Shown piece by piece: positions 53,035-62,630 of a stretch of DNA of 64,000 nucleotides. The DNA is from Bacillota bacterium. Lineage in GTDB: Bacteria; Bacillota; Clostridia; Acetivibrionales; DSM-27016. The notes below the pieces were generated by a model. That model searched no databases. It was not told the DNA's origin and was given only the letters and a program-made list of their open reading frames with translations. Made by a program: the position numbers and the translations under genes. Positions within the stretch are counted from its first letter, which is position 1. Every line of letters starts with the position of its first letter. Location of the stretch: positions 60,968 through 124,967 of the forward strand of contig JAEWDM010000030.1 in assembly GCA_023390115.1 (NCBI GenBank), read 5' to 3'.

Positions 53035-54963
53035 ATGGGACAAAATCTGGCACAGAAGATTATAGCGGCTCACCTTATAAGTGGAGAAATGAGGGCGGGA
53101 ACGGAAATATCCGTAAGGATAGACCAGACGCTGACGCAGGACTCGACAGGGACCATGGCCTATTTGCAGTTTGAGGCTATAGGAATACCCAGGGTCAGGA
53201 CAAAAAAGTCAGTGGCATATATTGACCACAATACACTTCAAGCGGGCTTTGAAAATGCCGACGACCACAAATATATACAGACTGTGGCATCAAAGCACGG
53301 TATATATTTCTCGAGGCCGGGAAACGGCATTTGTCATCAGGTGCAGCTTGAAAGATTCGGGGTTCCGGGGATGACACTGTTGGGATCCGACAGCCATACT
53401 CCCACGGGAGGCGGCATAGGAATGCTTGCAATAGGCGCGGGCGGACTGGATGTTGCAGTAGCAATGGGCGGAGGCCCTTACTACCTTATGATGCCCAGGG
53501 TCTGTAAGGTCAATCTGAAGGGAAGCCTGAAGCCGTGGGTTTCAGCTAAGGACATAATTCTTGAGGTGCTTAGAGTGCTGTCGGTAAAGGGCGGCGTAGG
53601 GAAGGTAATAGAATACGCCGGAGAAGGAGTAAGGAGCCTGACGGTGCCTGAGAGGGCTACTATAACAAACATGGGAGCGGAATTGGGAGCTACCACCTCC
53701 GTTTTCCCCAGTGATGAAATAACAAGGGAATTCCTGAAAGCACAGGGAAGAGAAGCTGATTGGACAGAGCTGCTTCCCGATTCGGACGCCGTATATGACG
53801 AGGAGGTAGAAATAGACCTGTCAAGCCTGTGCCCTATGGCGGCACAGCCGCACAGCCCCGATAATGTTGCCCCGGTAGCGGAGATAGGAAAAATAAAGGT
53901 GGACCAGGTTGCGATAGGAAGCTGCACCAACTCCTCATATATGGATATGATGAAGGTTGCAAAAATCTTAAAGGGCAGGACAGTAAAGCCGAGCGTCAGC
54001 CTTGTCATATCTCCCGGGTCGAAGCAGGTGCTTACTATGCTTGCAAGGAATGGCGCGCTGGCTGACATGGTGTCGGCGGGCGCAAGAATACTTGAGTCTG
54101 CGTGCGGGCCATGTATTGGTATGGGGCAGGCACCTGCCTCAAACGCGGTATCTCTCAGAACCTTCAACAGAAATTTTGAGGGCAGAAGCGGTACGGCATC
54201 TGCGAGGGTATACCTTGTAAGCCCCGAGGTCGCTGCCGCAAGTGCTGTTGAAGGTGTATTGACAGATCCGGGGGATTTAGGAGAGGCACCTGTTATAGAA
54301 ATGCCTGCAAGCTTTGAAATTGATGATAATATGGTAGTTGCTCCGGCGCCCGAGGGTGAAGAGGTTCATGTGGTAAGAGGTCCAAACATAAAGCCCTTCC
54401 CTATAAACAGCGAGCTGCCGGAAAAGATAGAGGGAAGTGCCTTAATAAAGGTTGGCGACAACATTACGACCGATCATATAATGCCTTCAAACGCAAAGCT
54501 TTTGCCTTTCCGCTCCAATATCCCGTATCTTGCCGAGTTCTGCCTGACACCCTGTGACGCGGAATTCCCCAAAAGAGCAAAGGAATCAGGAGGAGGCTTT
54601 ATAATAGGAGGGTCAAACTACGGACAGGGCTCCAGCCGTGAGCACGCCGCTCTCGCACCCTTGCAGCTTGGAATAAAGGGAGTGCTTGCAAAATCCTTTG
54701 CAAGAATCCATATGGCAAATTTAATAAATTCGGGTATTATACCTATGACCTTCCAAAATGAAGAGGATTATGACAAAATTGATGCTGGGGACAGGCTGGC
54801 AATCGGGGATGCGAGGGAGCAGATAAAGACCGGGGATTGCCTGACAATCCGCAATATCACAAAAAATACCGACATAAAGGTTAACATATCAGTCTCAGGC
54901 AGGCAGACAGAGATGCTGCTTGCAGGAGGACTGCTTAACTACACCAGGAAGCAGAGCAAATAG
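53035..54963 (+). CDS. acnA: Aconitate hydratase
   Basis: The 642-residue iron-sulfur enzyme turns citrate into isocitrate. Cluster cysteines are in AIGSCTNSSYMDM (about residue 302) and SACGPCIGMGQAP (about 363-366). The N-terminal domain shows LLGSDSHTPTGGGIGMLAIGAGG, and the C-terminal swivel domain is ready from DNITTDHIMPS to GGSNYGQGSSREHAALAP. It is the short, roughly 640-residue monomeric form usual in anaerobes. It follows the synthase by 53 bases; isocitrate dehydrogenase is not in the window. Confidence 0.93.
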   Translation: MGQNLAQKIIAAHLISGEMRAGTEISVRIDQTLTQDSTGTMAYLQFEAIGIPRVRTKKSVAYIDHNTLQAGFENADDHKYIQTVASKHGIYFSRPGNGICHQVQLERFGVPGMTLLGSDSHTPTGGGIGMLAIGAGGLDVAVAMGGGPYYLMMPRVCKVNLKGSLKPWVSAKDIILEVLRVLSVKGGVGKVIEYAGEGVRSLTVPERATITNMGAELGATTSVFPSDEITREFLKAQGREADWTELLPDSDAVYDEEVEIDLSSLCPMAAQPHSPDNVAPVAEIGKIKVDQVAIGSCTNSSYMDMMKVAKILKGRTVKPSVSLVISPGSKQVLTMLARNGALADMVSAGARILESACGPCIGMGQAPASNAVSLRTFNRNFEGRSGTASARVYLVSPEVAAASAVEGVLTDPGDLGEAPVIEMPASFEIDDNMVVAPAPEGEEVHVVRGPNIKPFPINSELPEKIEGSALIKVGDNITTDHIMPSNAKLLPFRSNIPYLAEFCLTPCDAEFPKRAKESGGGFIIGGSNYGQGSSREHAALAPLQLGIKGVLAKSFARIHMANLINSGIIPMTFQNEEDYDKIDAGDRLAIGDAREQIKTGDCLTIRNITKNTDIKVNISVSGRQTEMLLAGGLLNYTRKQSK

Positions 54964-54996
54964 AAAAAGGGGTACTCTTCAAAGAGGGAGAGGGAT

Positions 54997-55677
54997 ATGG
55001 CTAAAATTCAGCATAATGAAAATGAAAATAATTTAAGCTCGCTGAGAGGCAAGGTTTTTATACATCTGCAAAACGACATATTAAATGGAAAATACCAGCC
55101 CGGGGACAGCCTTATTGAAACAAGGCTGTCCGAGGAACTGGGAGTGAGCAGAACCCCTATAAGAGAAGCCATAAGACAGTTGGAGCTTGAGGGGCTTGTC
55201 CGGTCGATACCTAATAAGGGAGCGATTGTTACAGGGATATCCGCTCAGGACATTGAGGATATCTATACCATAAGGATGATGATTGAGGGTCTGGCTGCAA
55301 GATGGGCGACTGAAAAAATTACTCAGACAGAGCTTCAGGAGTTAAAGGAGGCGTTTGATATGGAGGAATTTTATACCGTGAAAAATGACACGGCTCATCT
55401 GCTGGAGCTGGATTCAAGGTTTCATGATATAATATTCAGAGCAAGCAAAAGCAAGCCCCTTATCCATACCTTGAGCACCTTTCATCACTATGTTCAAAGG
55501 GCCAGAAATGCTTCCCTTTCCTCTCCCGGAAGGGCTAAAAAGGTGCTGGAGGAGCACCGTGCCATATTGCAGGCCATAATTGACAAGGAGCCTGACAGAG
55601 CCGAGCTGCTTACCAACCAGCATGTGAAAAATGCCAGCATGAATTTAATCAGAAATAAAAATCAAAGCGGTATGTGA
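54997..55677 (+). CDS. GntR-family regulator (FCD/FadR subgroup)
   Basis: The 226-residue regulator has a winged helix at about 16-80 (GDSLIETRLSEELGVSRTPIREAIRQLELEGLVRSIPNKGAIV) and an all-helical FCD ligand domain with metal-binding residues (LDSRFHDIIFRAS, VLEEHRAILQAI, TNQHVKNAS). It follows acnA by 33 bases and probably represses its own operon at the palindrome over the promoter. An organic acid such as citrate is the likely ligand, by context. A perfect hairpin at 55706-55733 follows. Confidence 0.9.
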   Translation: MAKIQHNENENNLSSLRGKVFIHLQNDILNGKYQPGDSLIETRLSEELGVSRTPIREAIRQLELEGLVRSIPNKGAIVTGISAQDIEDIYTIRMMIEGLAARWATEKITQTELQELKEAFDMEEFYTVKNDTAHLLELDSRFHDIIFRASKSKPLIHTLSTFHHYVQRARNASLSSPGRAKKVLEEHRAILQAIIDKEPDRAELLTNQHVKNASMNLIRNKNQSGM

Positions 55678-55705
55678 TTATGTCATATGGAACAGAGACA
55701 ATATA

Positions 55706-55733
55706 AAAGCCATTCCTTTAAAGGAATGGCTTT
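55706..55733. terminator. Bidirectional terminator shared by the GntR gene and tRNA-Glu
   Basis: AAAGCCATTCCTTT/AAAGGAATGGCTTT is a perfect 28-base palindrome. On the minus strand it follows the tRNA and runs into TTATATT. Confidence 0.8.
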
Positions 55734-55808
55734 GGTGACCCATAGGGGATTCGAACCCCTGTTACCGCCGTGAGAGGGCGGTGTCTTAGGCCACTTGACC
55801 AATGGGCC
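55733..55808 (-). tRNA. tRNA-Glu (anticodon CTC)
   Basis: On the minus strand a full cloverleaf with acceptor GGCCCAT/ATGGGTC, anticodon loop CTCTCAC, T arm GGTTCGAATCC and encoded CCA. The anticodon CTC reads GAG. The discriminator base is A. Confidence 0.93.
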
Positions 55809-55829
55809 GCAAATCTGACTGCAAAAAAT

Positions 55830-55858
55830 ATTATAACATGGATATAATAAAAACACAA
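55830..55858 (-). promoter_or_regulatory. Promoter of tRNA-Glu
   Basis: On the minus strand TTGTGT (55853-55858), 17 bases, TATAAT (55830-55835). Confidence 0.65.
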
Positions 55859-56057
55859 TAAAAAAATTTTATTTAATTCTTTGCCAGGAATTTTCTTTGT
55901 TTTCGCATTAAGTATTCCTTGCGAGTCAAATGAAATTTTATTCCGGATAATCCCTCGCACAGCCAAATTACGAATTGAACGTATGGAAATTTGCAATGGA
56001 ACTTTAACACTGTGATGTGCTATAATACCACTATAAAAATTAAAGTTTGGAGCCTTT

Positions 56058-57443
56058 ATGAGATTACCTGAGGATTTTTTAAATAAAATGAGTACGCTTA
56101 TGGAAAAGGATGAGTATGAGAATTTCATACAATCCTATGAAAAGCCGAGGCACTATGGAATAAGAATAAACACCCTTAAAATAAGTGTGGAAGAATTTTT
56201 GAAAATTTCTCCCTTCGAGCTGGAGCCTATCCCATGGGTAAGGGACGGGTTTTACTACAGGGAAGGCGAAAGCCCTGGAAAGCATCCTTATTATAACGCA
56301 GGGCTGTATTATATACAGGAGCCGAGTGCCATGCTGCCGGGGGAGGCAGTGGATTCACGGCCGGGTGAGCGTATTCTTGACCTGTGTGCGGCGCCCGGCG
56401 GAAAAACGGTGCAAATCGCCGCGGGAATGAAGGGCAGGGGTATTCTTGTAGCTAATGACATAAGCTCGGACAGAGTAAAAGCCCTTATAAAAAATATTGA
56501 GCTGTGCGGAGTAAGAAATGCCATAGTCACAAATGAAACCCCTCAGAAGCTTGCAGGAGCATTCCCTGAATTTTTTGACAAAATCCTGGTGGATGCTCCC
56601 TGTTCCGGGGAGGGTATGTTCAGAAAGGACCCGGAGGCTATAAAAAGCTGGGAAAAGTTTAAAAGCGAAAAGTGCTCGGCAATGCAGAGGGATATACTCC
56701 AGCAGGTGGATAAAATGCTGAGGCCGGGAGGCTGCATTGTATATTCGACCTGTACGTTTTCGCCGGAAGAAAACGAAAAAATGATATCAACCTTCCTAAG
56801 CCTTAATAGCGGCTATGAAATTATTGAAATACCAAGAGCGGGAGGTATGGATCGCGGCAGGCCCGAATGGGCGGGAGGCGGCGAGGCGCTGTCCCGTACA
56901 GTGCGGCTTTGGCCTCATAGAGTTAAAGGTGAGGGACATTTTGCGGCATTGCTCAGGAAAAAAGCGGCGGAAAGCGGGGAAAGTGCTTATATTCCTTCTA
57001 ACTCTGACAGGCGGGATGATGCCAGGCTTAATGCCTTCAGGAGCTTTGCGGAGGAGAACCTGAGCGCGGACTTGAATATTGGCGGTGACGGATATTTTGA
57101 TATAAAGGGAAGCAACCTGTATTTTTTTCCTGAGAAGATGCCAGAGCTTAAGGGAATAAGGGTGGCGAAATTCGGATGGTATCTGGGAGAGCTTGGAAAG
57201 AACAGGTTTGAGCCGTCACACTCTATGGTGGTTTCTTTAAACAAACAGGATTTAAAAAACACAATTGATTTTGCATGTGATTCAAAAGAGCTGTCCAGCT
57301 ATCTAAAAGGCGAAACGCTTATGCTGGAGGGAGAAAAGGGCATGAAGGCGGTATGTGTGAGCGGATATACCTTAGGATGGGCCAAGCAAATGGATTACAT
57401 GCTTAAGAATCTTTACCCCAAGGGGTGGAGAAGGATGTCATAA
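56058..57443 (+). CDS. RsmF/RsmB-family rRNA cytosine-C5 methyltransferase
   Basis: The 461-residue NOP2/Sun-family enzyme methylates cytosine C5 in rRNA. SAM binding is shown by ILDLCAAPGGKT (about residues 110-121). The two catalytic cysteines are in VDAPCSGEGMFRKD (motif IV) and YSTCTFSPEENE (motif VI). The C-terminal 150 residues, with FGWYLGELGKNRFEPSHSMVVSL, match the extra RNA-binding module of RsmF/YebU-type proteins. The exact target base is not visible. GTTTGGAG precedes the ATG, and the next gene follows at once. Confidence 0.9.
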   Translation: MRLPEDFLNKMSTLMEKDEYENFIQSYEKPRHYGIRINTLKISVEEFLKISPFELEPIPWVRDGFYYREGESPGKHPYYNAGLYYIQEPSAMLPGEAVDSRPGERILDLCAAPGGKTVQIAAGMKGRGILVANDISSDRVKALIKNIELCGVRNAIVTNETPQKLAGAFPEFFDKILVDAPCSGEGMFRKDPEAIKSWEKFKSEKCSAMQRDILQQVDKMLRPGGCIVYSTCTFSPEENEKMISTFLSLNSGYEIIEIPRAGGMDRGRPEWAGGGEALSRTVRLWPHRVKGEGHFAALLRKKAAESGESAYIPSNSDRRDDARLNAFRSFAEENLSADLNIGGDGYFDIKGSNLYFFPEKMPELKGIRVAKFGWYLGELGKNRFEPSHSMVVSLNKQDLKNTIDFACDSKELSSYLKGETLMLEGEKGMKAVCVSGYTLGWAKQMDYMLKNLYPKGWRRMS

Positions 57444-57456
57444 AATTTTGGAGGAT

Positions 57457-58197
57457 ATGGCAGCGGCTATGAAAGAAACTCAAAGGCTGGATAAGATTTT
57501 GGCCAATCTGGGCTATGGAACCAGAAAGGAGATTAAGCAGGCGGTGAGGAGCGGACTGGTAAAGGTAGACGGCATTGCTGTCTCGGACAGCGGAATGCAG
57601 GTTGATCCTCACGGCAGCAGGATAGAAATAGCAGGGGAGACTGTTAACTACAGAAAATATATTTATGTCATGATGAATAAGCCGCAGGGGGTTGTTTCCG
57701 CTACTTACGACAAACGGCTTAAGACGGTGGCGGACATTTTGCCCGGCTCCTTTAAGGCGTTCGGGCTGTTTCCTGTGGGAAGGCTTGATATAGACACTGA
57801 GGGGCTTCTGCTGATGACCAATGACGGACAGCTTGCACACGGGCTGCTTTCCCCGAGAAGGCATGTGTCCAAGAAGTATTATGCCGTTATAGACGGAGAG
57901 GTCACAGAGGAGGATGTATTAAGCTTCAAGGAAGGCATAACCATAGATGACGGATATACAACAATGCCGTCGGAGCTGCAAATACTTGAAGCAGGCAAAC
58001 AGTCAAAAATTGAGCTTACGATATATGAAGGAAAGTTTCATCAGGTTAAAAGAATGTTTCAGGCCGCAGGCAAAAGGGTGGAGTATTTAAAAAGGATACA
58101 GATGGGAGGCTTAAGGCTTGACGAACATCTGAAGACAGGTGCCTCAAGGGAGCTTACAGTCGAGGAGGAGTCCATTCTTAAGGACGGACCTGCATAG
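57457..58197 (+). CDS. rsuA: Pseudouridine synthase, RsuA family
   Basis: The 246-residue enzyme converts uridine to pseudouridine in rRNA; RsuA acts on 16S position 516. An S4 RNA-binding domain covers about residues 8-60 (RLDKILANLGYGTRKEIKQAVRSGLVKVDG). The catalytic motif is GRLDIDTEGLLLMTNDG (Asp of RLD), and GLLSPRRHVSKKYYAVI favours RsuA over RluB/RluE. GGAGG lies just before the ATG at 57457; an ATG at 57469 is possible. It follows the methyltransferase by 13 bases and probably shares its transcript. Confidence 0.88.
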   Translation: MAAAMKETQRLDKILANLGYGTRKEIKQAVRSGLVKVDGIAVSDSGMQVDPHGSRIEIAGETVNYRKYIYVMMNKPQGVVSATYDKRLKTVADILPGSFKAFGLFPVGRLDIDTEGLLLMTNDGQLAHGLLSPRRHVSKKYYAVIDGEVTEEDVLSFKEGITIDDGYTTMPSELQILEAGKQSKIELTIYEGKFHQVKRMFQAAGKRVEYLKRIQMGGLRLDEHLKTGASRELTVEEESILKDGPA

Positions 58198-58228
58198 CAG
58201 AGCATATTTACGGAAAGCTGAGAAGAAA

Positions 58229-59413
58229 ATGAACAAGCAAAATGTGAAGAAGCTGGAACTGCTTCTAAAAGGAATAGAACAGAGAGCTGCCGAAAACTAT
58301 GATTTTTTTCAGGGTGTTTCCGCAGTATATAAATCGGGAACAAAGGAGTTTACCGCTAAGGTTGTGCCTTTGGACAACAAGCTGAAAATAAGCTTTAGCG
58401 GAAGCAGTGAGACTATAGAAATAGATATGCTTTCCGGAAGGCTCGCGGGCTATGCGGGGAGCTATGACGCCGTCGCGGTGGCATATGAAGAGAGAGGATT
58501 ATCCATATGCATAGAGGCGGATAATAAAAATGTAAAAATGAAAAGCCGTGAAAATAGTATGGAGGCGCTTAATCCACTTGGGCATGAGCATTACAGGGGA
58601 GCCGCCCCGGCACAGGCGGGAGGCAGAGACTATCTTATAAGGCTGGGACAGGCTGGCCCTCTTCTTAAGGAAATAGGGATTCTGAGCCGGGATGGAAAGC
58701 TCAAAAACGATATGCTCCGCAAATACAGCCAGATAGACCATTTTGTAGAGCTCGTAAGCGGCATGCTGGAGGATATGTCCCAAAGCTGCGCATCCATTAC
58801 GGTAATAGACTGCGGCTGCGGCAAATCATATCTCACCTTTGTATTGAACTATTACATAAAAGAGGTGCTTAAAAAGCCATGCCATTTTATAGGACTGGAT
58901 TCCTCCGAGGCTGTTATAAAGGCTTCTCAAAAAATGGCGGAGAATCTTGGATATAAGAATATGGAATTTATTGCAACCGATATAAGGGGCTACGCCTCCC
59001 ACAGGAGCATTGATCTTGCAATAAGCCTTCATGCCTGCGATACTGCAACCGATGAGGCCATGGCGCTGGCTGTAAATAATCAGGTAAAGGCAATGGTAAT
59101 GGTGCCATGCTGCCATAAGCAGCTTCTGGGACAGTATTCCTATCCTCCCTTCAAAGGGATTTTAAGGCATGGAATACTTAAGGCAAGAATGGCGGATACC
59201 CTTACCGAGGGAATGAGGATGCTTCTTCTTGAGGCTGCAGGGTACAGCACCTCCATAGTAGAGTACATTTCTCCTCTTGAGACTCCTAAAAACCTTATGA
59301 TAAGGGCTCAAAAAGCAAAAAATAGGAACGGACAGGCCCTTAAAGAATACCTTGAACTGAAAAAGCTTTTAGGCGTGGAGCTCACGCTTGAGAAGCTTAT
59401 AAATTTAAGCTAA
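58229..59413 (+). CDS. SAM-dependent methyltransferase, Methyltransf_32-like
   Basis: The protein of 394 residues has an N-terminal beta-rich part (20-110) and a Rossmann methyltransferase domain. That domain has SITVIDCGCGKSYLTFVLNYYIKE (about 188-211), FIGLDSSEAVIKASQ and DLAISLHACDTATDEAM, followed by VMVPCCHKQLLG. This pattern is that of the PF13679 family (related to GSTCD), probably RNA-directed. The ATG at 58229 has GAAAGCTGAGAAG upstream; earlier start codons would overlap rsuA by up to 59 bases. It forms a run of three rRNA-modification-type genes. Confidence 0.8.
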   Translation: MNKQNVKKLELLLKGIEQRAAENYDFFQGVSAVYKSGTKEFTAKVVPLDNKLKISFSGSSETIEIDMLSGRLAGYAGSYDAVAVAYEERGLSICIEADNKNVKMKSRENSMEALNPLGHEHYRGAAPAQAGGRDYLIRLGQAGPLLKEIGILSRDGKLKNDMLRKYSQIDHFVELVSGMLEDMSQSCASITVIDCGCGKSYLTFVLNYYIKEVLKKPCHFIGLDSSEAVIKASQKMAENLGYKNMEFIATDIRGYASHRSIDLAISLHACDTATDEAMALAVNNQVKAMVMVPCCHKQLLGQYSYPPFKGILRHGILKARMADTLTEGMRMLLLEAAGYSTSIVEYISPLETPKNLMIRAQKAKNRNGQALKEYLELKKLLGVELTLEKLINLS

Positions 59414-59433
59414 GCTGAAGTAAAGCACAGATG

Positions 59434-59497
59434 AAGCGCAGGGATGATTCTGCTGCCTCCTACCTCCGGTGAGGCATCAGAACCATCCCTGCGCTTT
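59434..59497. terminator. Long bidirectional terminator hairpin
   Basis: AAGCGCAGGGATG.TTCTG.TGCCTC pairs with GAGGCA.CAGAA.CATCCCTGCGCTT. The stem has 24 pairs with three mismatches and separates convergent genes. Confidence 0.8.
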
Positions 59498-59507
59498 GCC
59501 TTACGGC

Positions 59508-61628
59508 CTATATCTTAAACTGTGATATAGCGGTGTCAAGCTCCTGTGACATTACGTTGAGATCCTTGGCCAGGGCTGCCAGCTCCTCTGCTCCCGCAAT
59601 CTGCTCCTGTGTGCTTGCCGAAACCTCCTGTGCCGTTGCTGCGGATTGCTCCGATACAGCCGAAACATTTTCTATGGTGCTGAGGGTCTTTTGCCTGAAT
59701 ATTGATATTTCTTCTACCGAGCCTTCCATATGCCTTATTTGCTCCGATATGCCTTCCATAGCGTAAAGTATGGTCTTAAAGGCCTCATCAGTTTGGGAAA
59801 CTGCGTCGGACTGCTGATTTATTGTGTCGCTTGCTGCATTAGCCTCCTCTGCCGTCAGCTCAGATTTCTGCTGTATGGTGTTTAATATCCTGTTAATGGT
59901 AACAGATGCATCCTTAGACTGTTCAGCCAGCTTTTTAACTTCGTCTGCCACAACCGCAAAGCCCCTTCCTGCTTCGCCGGCTCTTGCGGCCTCTATTGCG
60001 GCGTTCAGCGACAGCAGGTTTGTCTGCTCTGCTATATCTGCAATAAGCTTGACTATTTTCTTAATTTCCTTCATATCATCATTCAGGCTGTTGATATCAA
60101 CCACTATTTTCGAAGTAACCGCCTTTGTATCCTGCGCTTTGTCATTGAGAATTTTGACGGTATTTAAGGCATCCTTGCTTAGTGATCTGGTGTTGTCAAC
60201 AACAGAGGATACGTTTGCGGCGTCGCTGCTGACTTTGTTTATACCATCCGACAGCCTGCTCATATGCTCCATTCCCTGTGCTATTTCAGATGCCTGATCC
60301 GAGGCCCCTTTGGCAATCTCCTGAACTGTGAGGGATATCTGCTCAGAGGCTGCATAGGAACGCTGGGAGGAGGCTTCAATTTTTTCCGAGCTGTCAAGAA
60401 CCCTATGGGTTGAGGACTGAACCTTTGATATAAGTGAGCGTATGTTTTGAAGCATTTGATTAAAATTGCCTATTACCTCACCTATCTCATCCTTGCTCTT
60501 GTCCTTAATCTCTATTGCAAGATTTCCGTTCTTTGCGTCAGACATAAAATTACTCAGGCCTGTAAGGGGGATAGAAATACTTTTAGCTATTATAAAGGAT
60601 AATATTATGGAAACAAGCATGGAAATGACAAAAAACAGCACTATGAAATTTTTTATTGTATTAGGGTCGGCATTAATATAATCATATGGTATGGACGCAA
60701 GGGCGTACCAGCCCGTTGTCTGTATATAAGAGTGAGCTATAAGACAATTTTTGTCATTTATATTGTATTGAAATGTTTTGCTTTTTTCTGAAGTTAAGTT
60801 TTGCATAATTGATTTTTCTTTAAATTCCGTACCGAAGAGCTCGGGGGATGAGCCGGAAATCACAACTCCGTCTGAGGTAAGAAGCGTTATTTCAGAGCCT
60901 TCTCCGAAGCTTATGGTCTGCAATACGCTTTCCATTATATTAGGCTTGAGGTATATAAATATATAGCCTATATCCTTGGCAGAATAGTAAGCGGTAATTT
61001 TTCGGCCCAAAATTATGCAGTCTGTGAACCCGTCGCCTTCTACTGCTTTATAATAGGTCCATACCACTGAACTATCTTTTTCAGAAAAAAGGTTAATAAA
61101 TTTATCCCTTAAATCCTTGTTTTTATTCAAAAGCCCCGGACTGTAGCTGATGACGGCATCGCTGTCAAGCTTAAATATATCTGCAGACAGCACCTCGGGA
61201 GTTGATGAAAATTTGGTATATATTTGCTGTGTGATACTGTTACTTATTCTGATATCCTCTAAGCCGTCTACTGTTCCCAGATCTGCAACGCCATCCCGTA
61301 TTTCCTTTGACAGGGAAAGCTCCATAATGTATAGCTCATACTTGCTCAGATGTGTCTGACTAATGGTAGAAAATTGGTCTATCATTTGAGAAGAATATGA
61401 TTGGATCTTTTTTGTAATTGCCTCACTGGATTTTTTGTAGGAAAGAATTCCTGTTGTGCCAAGGGTAATAATTGAAATAAGAGTAAAAGAGACAATTAGA
61501 CGTAGCTGTATTTTGGTGTTTCTAAACGGGCTTGCGAGACTTGAGATGCCCCTGGAAATAATCCCCGCTATTTCACGGGCATTCTTATCTGTGGCCGACC
61601 TTGCAGTATTACTAGTTCTGAGCTTCAT
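59508..61628 (-). CDS. Methyl-accepting chemotaxis protein with extracellular dCache-like sensor
   Basis: The 706-residue receptor has a first helix at about 40-62 ([23 protein letters not shown]). A large outside domain (65-320) has the dCache pattern ([56 protein letters not shown]). A second helix near 325-350, HAMP and a cytoplasmic signalling coiled coil follow, with [39 protein letters not shown]. Such domains bind amino acids or organic acids; the ligand is unknown. GGAGGT ten bases upstream fixes the ATG at 61628. The transcript begins with a c-di-GMP-I-like riboswitch. Confidence 0.92.
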   Translation of the reverse strand: MKLRTSNTARSATDKNAREIAGIISRGISSLASPFRNTKIQLRLIVSFTLISIITLGTTGILSYKKSSEAITKKIQSYSSQMIDQFSTISQTHLSKYELYIMELSLSKEIRDGVADLGTVDGLEDIRISNSITQQIYTKFSSTPEVLSADIFKLDSDAVISYSPGLLNKNKDLRDKFINLFSEKDSSVVWTYYKAVEGDGFTDCIILGRKITAYYSAKDIGYIFIYLKPNIMESVLQTISFGEGSEITLLTSDGVVISGSSPELFGTEFKEKSIMQNLTSEKSKTFQYNINDKNCLIAHSYIQTTGWYALASIPYDYINADPNTIKNFIVLFFVISMLVSIILSFIIAKSISIPLTGLSNFMSDAKNGNLAIEIKDKSKDEIGEVIGNFNQMLQNIRSLISKVQSSTHRVLDSSEKIEASSQRSYAASEQISLTVQEIAKGASDQASEIAQGMEHMSRLSDGINKVSSDAANVSSVVDNTRSLSKDALNTVKILNDKAQDTKAVTSKIVVDINSLNDDMKEIKKIVKLIADIAEQTNLLSLNAAIEAARAGEAGRGFAVVADEVKKLAEQSKDASVTINRILNTIQQKSELTAEEANAASDTINQQSDAVSQTDEAFKTILYAMEGISEQIRHMEGSVEEISIFRQKTLSTIENVSAVSEQSAATAQEVSASTQEQIAGAEELAALAKDLNVMSQELDTAISQFKI

Positions 61629-61781
61629 TGCAATTACCTCCATAGTTCATATCATCATTATAATTTTTACATGAAAATATAAAAAAGCAGGCCAGCTAAC
61701 AATTTATCCCGTCAAGATGTGGTTTTATTTAATTAGGCTGCAGAAAGAAAGTCTGCAAGACATCACAAAACAGATCACATA

Positions 61782-61905
61782 TTGGCGGCTCAACCGTCAT
61801 AGTAAGCTATTACTTAACAATAAATCGGCGGACAACTCATTATTAAGTAATTTATACCGTAGACTTGTAGCTTTGTGCCCCCGCCTTTCGACGGGTTTAC
61901 TATTT
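61782..61905 (-). promoter_or_regulatory. Cyclic di-GMP-I (GEMM) riboswitch-like leader
   Basis: On the minus strand the sequence reads GTAAACC, a CGAAA-capped hairpin, GGGGGCACAAAGCTAC and GTCTACGG. A long hairpin (TTACTTAATA...TTAAGTAATA) and CTATGACGGTTGAGCCGCC follow. Order and conserved blocks match GEMM-I (GGCAAACC..CGAAA..GGGACGCAAAGCYAC..GGUCUAAGG..UAUGNNAGCCGGGUUGCC). Some usual bases differ, for example GTAAACC for GCAAACC. A possible terminator (GCAGCC with GGCCTGC and six T) lies at about 61674-61742. Confidence 0.7.
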
Positions 61906-62073
61906 TCAATATTTTATCATATTGGATTATTATACTACATAAAACGAGTTTATTCTACAAAAAAATCAAAAAAAAGTAAAGACATGAACAGAGACGGCGT
62001 ATTTCGACATTCTCTTGCAATTATGCCTGAAGCACTGTAAAATTATAAAATAAACAATATAAAGGGGATGCCT

Positions 62074-62526
62074 ATGAACAATTCCATAATCAATAAACAA
62101 AAGCACATAGCTTTAATAGCACACGACAATAGAAAACAGGATCTTATAGATTGGGCAAAATTCAATTATGATGTGCTTTGCAAGCATTTTTTATGCGGTA
62201 CGGGCACAACCGCCAGGATGATCACAGAACAGACAGGATTGCCGGTAAAGGGCTATAAAAGCGGGCCGCTGGGAGGAGATCAGCAGATAGGGGCGCGCAT
62301 AACGGACGGAGAAGTGGATTTTATGATATTTTTTTGGGATCCCCTGTCGTCGCAGCCTCATGATCCGGATGTGAAGGCTCTTTTGAGAATTGCAGTGCTG
62401 TATGACATTCCCGTTGCAATGAACCGTTCATCTGCAGACTTTCTGCTGAGCTCACCTTTGATGGAGCAAGAATATAAAAGAAATATTATTGACTATTATT
62501 CCGGAATCAGGAAAGAAATTATATAA
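62074..62526 (+). CDS. mgsA: Methylglyoxal synthase
   Basis: MgsA converts dihydroxyacetone phosphate to methylglyoxal and phosphate, a bypass that relieves sugar-phosphate stress. The 150-residue protein has the conserved blocks HIALIAHDNRKQDLIDWA, LCGTGTTARMI, KSGPLGGDQQIGARI and FFWDPLSSQPHDPDVKALLRIAVLYDIPVAMNRSSADF, with the active-site Asp residues in GGDQQ and DPHDPD-like positions. AAAGGGG is six bases before the ATG at 62074; the ATG at 62068 touches that site. Confidence 0.93.
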   Translation: MNNSIINKQKHIALIAHDNRKQDLIDWAKFNYDVLCKHFLCGTGTTARMITEQTGLPVKGYKSGPLGGDQQIGARITDGEVDFMIFFWDPLSSQPHDPDVKALLRIAVLYDIPVAMNRSSADFLLSSPLMEQEYKRNIIDYYSGIRKEII

Positions 62527-62630
62527 ATTTTCAGGATCATTATGCCGTTTGAAGTCCTTTAAATTTTGTCAGGTATTTTTAAGCTCTCTGGCGAATAGTT
62601 TATATTAATACTTGTAAGCGTTATGGATGG

